From: Nitrospinota bacterium | GTDB taxonomy: Bacteria > Nitrospinota_A > UBA7883 | Length of the DNA: 38,332 nucleotides | Assembly: GCA_029881335.1 (NCBI GenBank) | Contig: JAOUMU010000016.1 | Coordinates: 1 to 38,332, forward strand | Direction: 5' to 3' | Part shown: in pieces, positions 1 to 9,100 of the stretch | Layout: each line of letters begins with the position of its first letter | Position numbering within the stretch: position 1 is the first letter of the stretch | Translations under genes and position numbers: made by a program | The notes under the pieces: model-generated | Told to the model about the DNA's origin: nothing | What the model saw: only the letters and a program-made list of their open reading frames with translations | Databases searched by the model: none

Positions 1-1
1 G

Positions 2-1630
2 CATCCCGACAAGATGTTCCTGCCGGACAGGTTTGTGCGCGGCGTCTGCCCCAGGTGCAAGGCCGAGGACCAGTATGGCGACGTGTGCGACGCATGCGGC
101 GCCCACTACGATCCCACGGAGCTCATCTCTCCGCGCTGCTCCCTCTGCGGCGCCCCGCCGGTGCGCAAATCGTCGCGCCACTATTTCTTCCGGGTGGCGG
201 ACCACCTTCCCGCCCTGGAGAAATTCATGGAAGGCGACGCTTTGCAACAGGAGGTGAAGAACTACCTGGCCACGTGGCTCAAGGAGGGGCTGAAGGAATG
301 GGACATCTCCCGCGATGGGCCATATTTCGGGTTCAAGATTCCCGGCGAGGATGACAAGTACTTCTACGTCTGGCTGGACGCCCCCATCGGATACATATCC
401 TCGGCGAAAAACTGGGCGGACAGGAACGGTGTAAGCCTGGACGATCTGTGGCGGGGCCAAAAGGCGGAGATCCGCCATTTCATCGGCAAGGACATCAAAT
501 ACTTCCACACTCTCTTCTGGATCCCCATGCTCACTGGCGCCGGATTCTCCATTCCGGACAAGGTCCATGTCCACGGCTTTTTGACCGTCAACGGGGAGAA
601 GATGTCCAAAAGCAAGGGCACCTTCATTAATGCCCGCACCTTCCTGGATCACATGGACCCGGAGACTTTGCGCTATTACTACGCCAGCAAGCTGAAGAAT
701 AGCGAGGATGACCTGGACTTGAGCTTTCAGGACTTCGTCTTTCGAGTTAACGCCGAACTGGTGAACAAGGTGGCCAATCTCGGCTCCAGGACCGTGAGCA
801 TCCTGAACAAGAACAAGACGCTGGAGAACCGGATGGGGGCTCTCTCTGTCGAAGGGAGGACGCTGGTGGAGGAGGCCATGGCCCAGGGGCCGAAGATAGC
901 CGAGTGTTATGACGCGCTGGAATTCGGACGCGCCCTGAAAATAATCATGGGTATCGCCGATGCGGCAAACGTGTTCATAGACCATGCCAAACCATGGGAG
1001 CTGGCCGCCGAGCCGGAACGTCAGCGCGAGGTCCTCACCGCCGGGGTCAACGCATTCCGGCTGATCGCGCTCTACCTAAAGCCGGTGATCCCCCGATTCG
1101 CCGTCAAAACGGAGAGGATGCTGGCCATCGATCCGATGACTTGGGATGACCATGAGAAGACGCTGACGGACCATACCATCGGCGCTTTCGAGCGGCTGGC
1201 GGAACGGGTGGATATGAAAGCGGCGGACCGTATCCTCGACGCCACTCGCGCCGCGGCGGCTGACGGCGCCAAAGCGGAGGAGAAAAAGAAGACCTCCGCC
1301 ATGGGCGAACTGATCGAGTACGACGATTTCGCCAAAGTGCGCCTGGTGACTGGCAAAGTGCTGGAAGCGGAAAAGGTGAAGAAGGCGGACAAGCTTCTGA
1401 AGCTTACCGTAGAGATCGGTGGGGAGAGCAGGGTGATCGTGGCCGGTATCGCCAAAAGCTACACCGCCGAAGAGATGCCTGGCAAGATCGTGGTGGTGGT
1501 GGAGAACCTTGCGCCGCGAACGCTGAAAGGGATAGAGTCGCAAGGAATGCTGCTGGCCGTGAACGATGGGGAGACATTGACACTGGTGGCGCCGGAGAAG
1601 GATACTCCTTCAGGAATCAGGGTCTCCTGA
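2..1630 (+). CDS. metG: Methionyl-tRNA synthetase, 3' part (5' end outside window)
   Basis: Charges tRNA-Met and initiator tRNA with methionine in the cytosol. The frame is open from base 2, so the N-terminal part of the Rossmann domain with the HIGH motif lies upstream of the window. Visible are two CxxC zinc knuckles (the four cysteines within about bases 48-160), which marks the long, two-knuckle MetRS type, the KMSKS signature at bases 599-613, an anticodon-binding helical domain (about bases 650-1250), and a C-terminal EMAP/tRBD tRNA-binding OB-fold (about bases 1300-1630) joined by a charged Lys/Glu linker. The C-terminal tRBD is typical of dimeric bacterial MetRS. An internal ATG at base 14 is not the real start. 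The next gene follows after 55 bases on the same strand and may be cotranscribed. Confidence 0.97.
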   Translation, partial: HPDKMFLPDRFVRGVCPRCKAEDQYGDVCDACGAHYDPTELISPRCSLCGAPPVRKSSRHYFFRVADHLPALEKFMEGDALQQEVKNYLATWLKEGLKEWDISRDGPYFGFKIPGEDDKYFYVWLDAPIGYISSAKNWADRNGVSLDDLWRGQKAEIRHFIGKDIKYFHTLFWIPMLTGAGFSIPDKVHVHGFLTVNGEKMSKSKGTFINARTFLDHMDPETLRYYYASKLKNSEDDLDLSFQDFVFRVNAELVNKVANLGSRTVSILNKNKTLENRMGALSVEGRTLVEEAMAQGPKIAECYDALEFGRALKIIMGIADAANVFIDHAKPWELAAEPERQREVLTAGVNAFRLIALYLKPVIPRFAVKTERMLAIDPMTWDDHEKTLTDHTIGAFERLAERVDMKAADRILDATRAAAADGAKAEEKKKTSAMGELIEYDDFAKVRLVTGKVLEAEKVKKADKLLKLTVEIGGESRVIVAGIAKSYTAEEMPGKIVVVVENLAPRTLKGIESQGMLLAVNDGETLTLVAPEKDTPSGIRVS

Positions 1631-1685
1631 TCTCCTACCGGGCGCCTGGTCCACATGCCGGGACAACAGAAAATCGCAGGGGAAG

Positions 1686-4037
1686 ATGACGCAAAACCAA
1701 GCGGTGGAACCTTTGGACGAAAACGTGGATGACATCCAGCCCGGCATGCGGGAGTCGCAGCGTCACACGCCACCGCGTCCCTGGCGGGAGGCGGTCCTCC
1801 TTATGGCCATCATAGCCTTCACCACGTGGTTCACCTTTCTTTCCCACGCCCGCTGGAGTGTGATGTTAAGCTCCATGGGGGACTTGGGTCATATAGACTC
1901 CGCCGCCTACAACACCGCCCACGGCGAATTCATGCTCTCCACCGGAGCGCGGGTGCAGAACATGTGGGGGGATCATTTCTCCCCCATCATTCTGGTTCTC
2001 TCGTCCTTCTATTTCTTCAGCGACTCCTTCTGGTTCATATATTTCTGGCAGGCTCTTTCGGCGGCCCTGGCGGCTGTTCCCCTGTACCTGATGGCCAAAG
2101 ACCGGCTGGGAGGAGGCGCGGCCCTGCTGTGCGCATTGGCCTATCTGTTGAATTCAAGGCTTCACATGGCGGTGCTCTTCGACTACCACGAGGCGGCCCA
2201 CGTGGGATTTTTCGCGTTGTCGGCGATTTATTGCGCCACCTTGGGCCGGTGGAAATTGTTCGCCCTGTTCGGCGCTCTTCTTCTCTCCTGCCGGGAGGAC
2301 TCGGCGCTGATCCTCTTCTCCATTGGCGTGTATGTAGCGCTTTTTGAAAGAAAATGGATTCACGGGGCTGTGACCTGCGCGGCGGCCGCGATATACTTCC
2401 TGGCGCTCTTGAAGCTGGCGTTCCCATATTTCCGGGCAAATCCCCTGGAAGCGGATCAGGCGGGTGATTACATGTATTTCAGCAGCTACGCATGGCTTGG
2501 AGCCTCGCCGTGGGAGGTGGCGCGAAATTTCTTTCACGATCCCGCCACCATGCTCGCCATGATATTCCACCCACAGAGGATCGCGGCATGGGCCGAGCTG
2601 GCAGCGCAATACGCCTATCTTCCCTTCGCCACCATTTCCGGATTGTTATTGATGGCCTTTCCCACGTTATCTCTATTGCTCAACAACCACGAGGCGCGCT
2701 GGAGCCTGATATTCCACTACCCGTTTCTTGTGGTTCCATTCTGGTCGTTGGGATTCGTTTTGGGGCTGGACAATCTGCGGCGTTGGCTGGCATCTTCCAG
2801 TGTTGGCGCAATCCGCCCGCTGGAGAGAGGAAAGATATTCGGTTCGTTGACGGCGCTGTTCTGTCTGGCGGCAGTGGTTCAGGGGACGGGTCTGATGATA
2901 TATGCGCTCACCGGCCCATTTGATGTCACTTTTGCGGGAATGCGGATATATATGAATGACCCGGCGCGGCCCGCATTGATCTTCATCATGGCGTTGTTAT
3001 CGGGCATGGTCTGCATCCCACATAAGGCAGTGATCGGGACCGATATCCCTAAGCGGGTGATGTTGGCGATAAGCGTATACGCGTTTGCCGCCTCCGCATG
3101 GTTCGGAATAGGCGCCGGAGCCCTGCCTCCGGTGTCAGGCGAGCATGCCAGATATTTTGACCAAAAGCTGATGGCCCACGCGGAGAAAACCCGCCAGGCG
3201 CTGGATTCGCTCCCCCGGCACGCCTCGGCCGTGATTGGCCAGGGGGCGTACACATTGGCCTTGCACAATCCGAATGCGTTCCTCTTCCGGGGATTCGATA
3301 AATACCCCTTTGGGGCCCGACAGGTGGACTACATAGTTATCGACTCGAACCCGCCGGTGGAGGAGCCGATATTGTGGGAGGATATCGGGCCGATGGTCCT
3401 GCGTCTTCTGCTGGCGGAGCCGGGGTACGCGGTTATATGGCATGAAGATGGGGTATACGTTTTCAAACGAGGCGCGGACAAGGAGGCTGATTTCCAGGTG
3501 CTGCTCGATCAAGGCGGCCGATTCTCCGCCCGCGCCATGGGATACGGGACGGGGGAAATGAAGCCGGATGTGTCCGCCATTAATGGGATCGCCAGAAGCG
3601 CCATCCCTGCTGTCCACCCGCCGGGTTACCTGGCCTCCGGCCCCTACGCCACATTGTACATGGGGGAATACATGGCCATTTTCCGCCTGAAAGTCGGCGC
3701 CCTGGTGGAGGCGGAGATTGCAGTGCTGGAGGTGGCTTGTGACAAGGGAAAAAGGGCGCTGGCGCGGCGACCAGTAAGGGGATCGGATTTCGTCCAGGCG
3801 GGGGATTGGGTGGAACTCATACTTCCATTCACAATCACGGAACCGAAGGCGCAGGATGTGGAATTCCGGGTGGAATATCTGGCCGCCGCGGATTTATCCT
3901 TCGACGAGGTCCGCCTGACAATGACCCTGGAAGCGTACAGGATGGCCATGGCCAGAGCGATTGAGACGGACGGCCCGGTGGTTGCGAAGGGGATTTATCA
4001 TTCGCCCCTGGATGAAAAGGCGCCTGAGATTGAATAG
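1686..4037 (+). CDS. DUF2079 family polytopic membrane protein
   Basis: A 783-residue membrane protein whose first half has about ten hydrophobic segments (first near residues 35-55), followed by a large C-terminal soluble part (about residues 490-783) that would lie outside the membrane. The N-terminal half fits the DUF2079 family: an early loop with a GDxxxxDSxxYNT-type sequence, a GDHFSP motif around residue 97, and a YHEAAH-like segment near residue 167. The architecture resembles GT-C-type membrane glycosyltransferases, but substrate and reaction are not known for the family, so I do not assign one. The start ATG has AGGGGAAG directly upstream. It ends only 5 bases before the -35 box of the tRNA promoter. 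Weak evidence for an operon with metG: 55-base gap and no terminator seen. Confidence 0.85.
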   Translation: MTQNQAVEPLDENVDDIQPGMRESQRHTPPRPWREAVLLMAIIAFTTWFTFLSHARWSVMLSSMGDLGHIDSAAYNTAHGEFMLSTGARVQNMWGDHFSPIILVLSSFYFFSDSFWFIYFWQALSAALAAVPLYLMAKDRLGGGAALLCALAYLLNSRLHMAVLFDYHEAAHVGFFALSAIYCATLGRWKLFALFGALLLSCREDSALILFSIGVYVALFERKWIHGAVTCAAAAIYFLALLKLAFPYFRANPLEADQAGDYMYFSSYAWLGASPWEVARNFFHDPATMLAMIFHPQRIAAWAELAAQYAYLPFATISGLLLMAFPTLSLLLNNHEARWSLIFHYPFLVVPFWSLGFVLGLDNLRRWLASSSVGAIRPLERGKIFGSLTALFCLAAVVQGTGLMIYALTGPFDVTFAGMRIYMNDPARPALIFIMALLSGMVCIPHKAVIGTDIPKRVMLAISVYAFAASAWFGIGAGALPPVSGEHARYFDQKLMAHAEKTRQALDSLPRHASAVIGQGAYTLALHNPNAFLFRGFDKYPFGARQVDYIVIDSNPPVEEPILWEDIGPMVLRLLLAEPGYAVIWHEDGVYVFKRGADKEADFQVLLDQGGRFSARAMGYGTGEMKPDVSAINGIARSAIPAVHPPGYLASGPYATLYMGEYMAIFRLKVGALVEAEIAVLEVACDKGKRALARRPVRGSDFVQAGDWVELILPFTITEPKAQDVEFRVEYLAAADLSFDEVRLTMTLEAYRMAMARAIETDGPVVAKGIYHSPLDEKAPEIE

Positions 4038-4042
4038 AAACT

Positions 4043-4071
4043 TTGACAGCGGTGAAAAGTTCGTTTATAAT
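4043..4071 (+). promoter_or_regulatory. Consensus sigma-70 promoter of the initiator tRNA
   Basis: TTGACA at 4043-4048 and TATAAT at 4066-4071 with a 17-base spacer: a perfect match to the housekeeping promoter consensus. Predicted transcription start is about 4078, leaving a leader of roughly 9 bases before the tRNA. Strength agrees with a stable-RNA gene. Confidence 0.9.
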
Positions 4072-4086
4072 GCCGAATTGATCTGG

Positions 4087-4163
<77 letters not shown>

Positions 4164-4418
4164 ATTATTTGGGCAAGCTGCTTTTTAGTATCTCCTCTTT
4201 TATGGTGAACTTCTGACAAAAGGTAATTTCTCTTGTCTTCGCCATGCTTCATGTTTTGGTCAGGAATTCATTCACCGTCTCCAGAGACGGCGCCTGCGGT
4301 TTTCTATCGTTATAAAACCGTGATTGTTTTTTCCTCTCGCCTCATGCCATAATAGCAATTCGCGAGACCAGACTTTGGGGCCAAGATATGCCCAAAGCCG
4401 ATCAGGGAGGAGAACACC
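4164..4418 (+). other. Spacer with two inverted repeats and a possible promoter
   Basis: No coding signal. A short hairpin-like GCAAGCTGC followed by TTTTT at about 4174-4187 could end the tRNA transcript. CCGTCTC/GAGACGG (4275-4290) and CGGTTTT/AAAACCG (4297-4320, 10-base loop) are perfect inverted repeats; the second is followed after six bases by a run of T (4327-4332), so it may be a weak terminator. TTGTTT (4324-4329) and CATAAT (4348-4353), 18 bases apart, could be the promoter of the downstream carboxyltransferase. All are sequence matches only. Confidence 0.35.
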
Positions 4419-4448
4419 ATGAAAAAGACGTATCCATATGTCCGCTAA
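4419..4448 (+). CDS. Nine-codon leader ORF overlapping the carboxyltransferase start
   Basis: ATG at 4419 follows a strong Shine-Dalgarno (GGGAGGAG at about 4406-4413) at good spacing and encodes MKKTYPYVR then TAA. The stop lies 11 bases inside the next gene, whose ATG (4438) has no Shine-Dalgarno of its own and has an in-frame stop just upstream (4420-4422). Two readings: a leader peptide that couples translation to the main gene, or a sequencing/natural frameshift that separates the true N-terminus from the rest. Confidence 0.4.
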   Translation: MKKTYPYVR

Positions 4449-5784
4449 GCCGCTGAAAATCACAGAGCTTGCTCTGCGAGACGCGCACCAGTCTCTGTTG
4501 GCCACGCGCATGAGGCTGGAGCATATGACTCCCATCGCCCAGGCCTTGGACGATATCGGCTACTGGTCCGTGGAAATGTGGGGAGGCGCCACCTTCGACA
4601 CTTGTGTCAGGTTCCTCAACGAAGACCCGTGGGAGAGGGTGCGGACGCTGAAAAAGCTGATGCCCAAGACCAGGTTCCAGATGCTTCTGCGAGGGCAGAA
4701 CCTGGTGGGGTATCGCCACTATGCCGACGATGTGGTGGAAAAGTTCATCGACCTCTCCTGCGCAGCCGGCATAGACGTGTTCCGGGTTTTTGACGCGCTA
4801 AACGACCTGCGGAATATCAAGACCTCGGTGGACCGAATCCGCAAGAACGGCAAGCATGTGCAGGGAGCCATGTGTTACACCACCAGCCCCATGCACGACA
4901 TGGGCTTTTTCGTTGACCTGGCGGTTCGGCTGAGGGAAATGAACGTGGACTCAATATGTATAAAGGATATGGCGGGGCTTTTGTCTCCGACGCTGGTGGG
5001 CGACCTTGTAGCCGGCATCAAGGAAAAAGTGGATGTCCCCATACATCTGCACTCCCACACCACCTCAGGCTATGCCCTGATGACCATGACAAGGGCCATA
5101 GACGCCGGAGTGGACGCCGTGGATACTGCCATATCTCCGCTCTCCATGGGCTCCAGCCATAGCCCCACGGAGACCATCGTCTCCGCCCTGAAGGGAACCG
5201 ATCGGGACACCGGGCTGGAAATGAACAAGTTGTTGGAGATAGCCCGGCACTTTACAAAGGTGCGAAGGGAATACGCCAAGGTGGACACGGCATTCCTGGG
5301 AGTGGATGTGAATATCCTTGTTTCCCAGGTGCCGGGGGGGATGATATCGAACCTGGAGGCCCAACTGAAGACTCAAAACGCGCTTCATCGACTCCCGGAA
5401 GTGCTGGAGGAGCTGCCTAATTGCCGCAAGGACATGGGCTATCCGCCGCTGGTGACCCCCACCTCGCAGATTGTGGGCGCTCAGGCTGTGCTAAATGTGT
5501 TGATGGGCAGGTACAAAATCATCTCCAGGGAGACCCGTGACCTGGTGGAAGGCCGCTATGGCCGTCTACCAGGCCCGGTGGCGCCGGAACTGCTCGCCAG
5601 GGTGGAGGGGGACCGGGAGACTGTGATTACCGTGCGCCCGGCGGACCTCATCGAGCCGGAGTGGGAAAAGTTCAAGGAAGAGGCAAAGGGGAAAACATCT
5701 TCTGAAGAGGATGTGATGGTGTATGCCCTTTTCCCCCAGGTGGCGGATGATTACATGAAGAAAAGGGGAACTCCTCCCGAATAG
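4438..5784 (+). CDS. OadA/PycB-type carboxyltransferase subunit without biotinyl domain
   Basis: The 448-residue protein has the HMG-CoA lyase-like TIM barrel and the carboxylase C-terminal domain shared by oxaloacetate decarboxylase alpha, pyruvate carboxylase subunit B and transcarboxylase 5S. Visible are LRDAHQSLLATRMR at the barrel start, the carbamylated-lysine segment IKDMAG (Lys176) and metal-binding His205 and His207 in LHSHTT. It transfers a carboxyl group between pyruvate/oxaloacetate and biotin. It stops right after the conserved domain: the C-terminal biotinyl domain of OadA/PycB (about 100-150 more residues) is absent, so a separate biotin carrier protein is needed and is not in the window. 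Oxaloacetate decarboxylase, pyruvate carboxylase or methylmalonyl-CoA transcarboxylase cannot be told apart. The start is uncertain because the only good ribosome site serves the overlapping nine-codon ORF. Confidence 0.88.
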   Translation: MSAKPLKITELALRDAHQSLLATRMRLEHMTPIAQALDDIGYWSVEMWGGATFDTCVRFLNEDPWERVRTLKKLMPKTRFQMLLRGQNLVGYRHYADDVVEKFIDLSCAAGIDVFRVFDALNDLRNIKTSVDRIRKNGKHVQGAMCYTTSPMHDMGFFVDLAVRLREMNVDSICIKDMAGLLSPTLVGDLVAGIKEKVDVPIHLHSHTTSGYALMTMTRAIDAGVDAVDTAISPLSMGSSHSPTETIVSALKGTDRDTGLEMNKLLEIARHFTKVRREYAKVDTAFLGVDVNILVSQVPGGMISNLEAQLKTQNALHRLPEVLEELPNCRKDMGYPPLVTPTSQIVGAQAVLNVLMGRYKIISRETRDLVEGRYGRLPGPVAPELLARVEGDRETVITVRPADLIEPEWEKFKEEAKGKTSSEEDVMVYALFPQVADDYMKKRGTPPE

Positions 5785-5792
5785 AGCGGTGT

Positions 5793-5829
5793 CGGCGCTC
5801 TCTGCTCTGGGCTTGCCCGCCGCTTTTTT
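5793..5829 (+). terminator. Probable rho-independent terminator after the carboxyltransferase
   Basis: CGGCG (5793-5797) pairs with CGCCG (5818-5822) around an inner GGGC/GCCC, followed by C and six T. It lies 9 bases after the stop codon. The stem is short with a large loop, so strength is uncertain. Confidence 0.5.
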
Positions 5830-6000
5830 CAGTCAATATATCATTGCATGTTCAAAGCCCTTTTCCCTGGGGTGGCGCCCTCCATCCGAAAACCAGGTTT
5901 TTAATCCTCGCTAAACATTAACTGAAAACCATGAACTTGCGCTAGAATCGTTGATGGATTATTAGTTGGGATTAAACCTAGGAAGGAGACTCTCTATTCC

Positions 6001-6108
6001 ATGGCCCGGATAGACCTTATTGCAACACTCCATGCCATAGCTCCCCCCTTGGGTCGTCCCTTCTATCAGCAATGCAGCATGGCTGGGGGGGAATCCAGGC
6101 ATGAGTAG
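6001..6108 (+). CDS. Small 35-residue ORF overlapping the kinase start
   Basis: ATG at 6001 follows GGAAGGAGA (5981-5989; spacing 11 bases, rather long) and encodes 35 residues with no recognised domain. Its stop TAG lies in ATGAGTAG, so it overlaps the histidine kinase ATG (6101) by 8 bases. The kinase itself has only a G-run and no well-placed Shine-Dalgarno, so translational coupling is plausible. It could equally be a chance ORF in the leader. No homologue known to me. Confidence 0.3.
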   Translation: MARIDLIATLHAIAPPLGRPFYQQCSMAGGESRHE

Positions 6109-9100
6109 CGGAGGGCTCTCATTCCAGGACGCTCCAGTCCGCATCAAGCTCACCATCCTCTCCATGGGCGCCACAATTTTGGCCTTGGCCCTGGCCACTT
6201 TGATCTCTATGGCAAACAATACGATGATCGAGTGGAGATCCCATGAAAAAGAACTGAAGATTAAGGCCGAAGTTATCGGCGCCAACAGCCGGGCCGCGCT
6301 TTTGTTCGTGGACAAGGAGCACTTGAAAAGAAACCTCTCGGCGGTATCCATAGACAACTCAATAATGATGGCCGCCATCTTTTCCGCCGATGGCCAGGTC
6401 ATGGCCCGCTACTTGCGGACAGGGGAATCAGCTCCCGCGCCAGAACTCCGACCCTCGGGAACATATTTCGATTGGAAGAAACTGAGCCTTTATATCCCCA
6501 TAATGATGGACGGGGAGAGGGTGGGGACGGTCTATATTGAAGACGACCTGGAGGAGTTTTATTACTATGCCCGCATCTATCTGCTGGTGTCCCTGGTTGC
6601 CGCCCTTGTGGCCGTGGCGGCGGCGTATCTCTTCTGGTCCAGAGCCCAGCGCATAATCACGGATCCCATTTCGTCGCTGGCTGGCGCCATGCAAACGGTT
6701 TCCCACACCAGTGATTACACACTGAGGATGGAAAATCTGGGAAAAGACGAGATGGGCTCCTTGGTGGCCGGATTCAATGAAATGCTGGGGCAGATCCAGG
6801 AGAAGGAACAGAAACTGGAGGAACATTCCCGCAGCCTGGAGAAGGAAGTCTCGTTGCGCACCCAGGAATTGCGGGAGAAAAACGAAATGCTTCGCAGCGA
6901 ACTGACGGAAAGATTGAAAACCGAAGTGGCGCTAAACCGGGAAAGGGAGCTTTTCATCCACGGTCCGGCGGTGGCCTTCAAGCTGGCCGCCACCCAGGGA
7001 TGGCCCGTGGAGTATATCTCCCCAAACGTGGTCCAATTCGGGTACCAGTCTTCCGACATCCTCTCCAGAGGAAGGACGCTTTTGGATATGATCGCTCAAG
7101 ATGACAGGGGCCGCTTCTCCTACGACGCCTCCAAATGCCTGGCCGGGGATGGCGCTTCTTTCGAAGGGGAATACCGCTTGATAGGCGCGGATGGGCAGAC
7201 GTTCTGGCTGGATATCACAGCCGTGTTCGTGCTGGACGCAAAAAGAAAAGTGACCCACATGGACGGATACGCCCTGGACATCACAGAGCGTAAAATATAT
7301 GAGGAAAAGCTCAACGAAAGCATGGTGGAGCTAAAACGCTTCAACCGCCTCATGTCCGGTCGGGAAAAAAGGATCATGGAGCTTAAGTCGGACATCAACG
7401 AACTGGTGGCCCTTCAGGGGCAAGAACCCAGATTCAATACTACCTCTGAAATGGAGACGGAGCCTATCCAGGAGCAAGAGAACGCCATAGTATTCTGGCA
7501 GAATTCATTCCCCCAGGTGGTGGTGGACAGGGACGCGGCCATGAAGGCGGGCCTGGAAACAACTGTTGTGGAAGTGGCGTATTGCCATTCAACCTGCTCG
7601 GCGCCCATGGTCTTGGCCAGAGAAAAGGGTTTTTTCGCCCGTCGGGGATTGAACTCAACAATTGAGGCTGTCAAGGCTCCGCCATATATCCGGGAGATGC
7701 TAACCCTGGGCAAGGTAAAAGCGGCAATTATGCCCATGCCGGAGATATTGGCCATGGCCGCAGGCGCCGGAAGCCAGGCCGTGGATGTGAAAATATTCCC
7801 CCTATACCGCGCCGACAACCAGGGACTGGTGTTATCCAGCAGGCATATAGGGCTCAAAGATCCCTCGGACCTCAAGGGGATGACCTTCGCTGTCCCCGGC
7901 TTCGATACAATCAACTGCCATCTGCTATTTCATTACCTGGCCGAAAACGGCATAGACCCTCTCAAGGATATAACTGTCCGTCAGATAGACCCGGCACTGA
8001 CTTCATACTATCTTCGCAAGGGTAAAGTGGATGGTGTTTTCGCATCCGAGCCTTTTCTGGGCGTCGCGTTGGACTCCGATGACGCGTTCCTCATGGTACG
8101 CTCCAGTCAAATCTGGCGAGGACATCCATGCTGCGGCCTGGCCCTCCATGGCGAATTTTACTCCGGCGCCCCAAAATCGGCGGGTGTCCTGCTGGAAGCT
8201 TTCGCCGAGGGAGTCGCCGCTATGGGAACTCTGGATATCTCGGAGATCGCTCTTCTGGCCGCCGCCCTCACCGAGCCTGGCCATATCCCTTTGGCCGACC
8301 AGAGCCCCATCGAAAAGGCTCTGACCCCAGGCATGGGCGGAGAGGGACCCAGGTTTGTCGCAGACCCAACCGGTGGAGGAGGCGTATGGCAACTGGCGCA
8401 AATGCAGCGATGGGGCCGATTGTGCCAGAATATGGATCACCAGAAACTGATTGAACAGGTCTTTATTACCGGACATCTTGCTTGGGCGGAATTTCCCCAG
8501 GCGGACAAACCTCCCATGGAAATGGAGAGCAGCGTGCCCGAGGTGATCGCCGAATTGCCATACAGCGTGTTCAATCCTGATAGCCACATCAGGCGGATGG
8601 ATTCGGACCAGGAGAGCCTTGAGCCCATTGTCACCGGGGCGAACCAGATCCTGACCCAGGCCATGGAGCAGAACGCCGACATGATCTTCAAGCCGCTGGG
8701 AAAGGGCCAGGCAGGCCGTCTGGACAGGCTCGCCTCCGGAATTGCCGCCACCCTGCGCTCCCTGGAAGATACCCTGATGGAGCAAAGGGAATTGCTGGAG
8801 AAGAGAGTGGAGGAGCGCACCGGCGAGCTTTCCAACAGCCGGAGGATCGCCCTGAACATGATGGAGGACGCCCAGGAAGCCAGGCAAAGGGCGGAGAAAA
8901 TGGCCGACGAGATCAAGGAAGCCCGCCATGTGGCGGAGATAGCGGCCCAGGACCTGAAAAACACTCTGCTGGTCTCCGAGCAGTTGCGGCAGGAAACAGA
9001 AAAAGCCAAGGATCTGGCGGAGAGAATGGCCCAGGAAGCGGCTCAGGCCAGCGAAGCCAAAAGCGATTTTATGGCCAACATGAGCCACGAACTGCGCACC

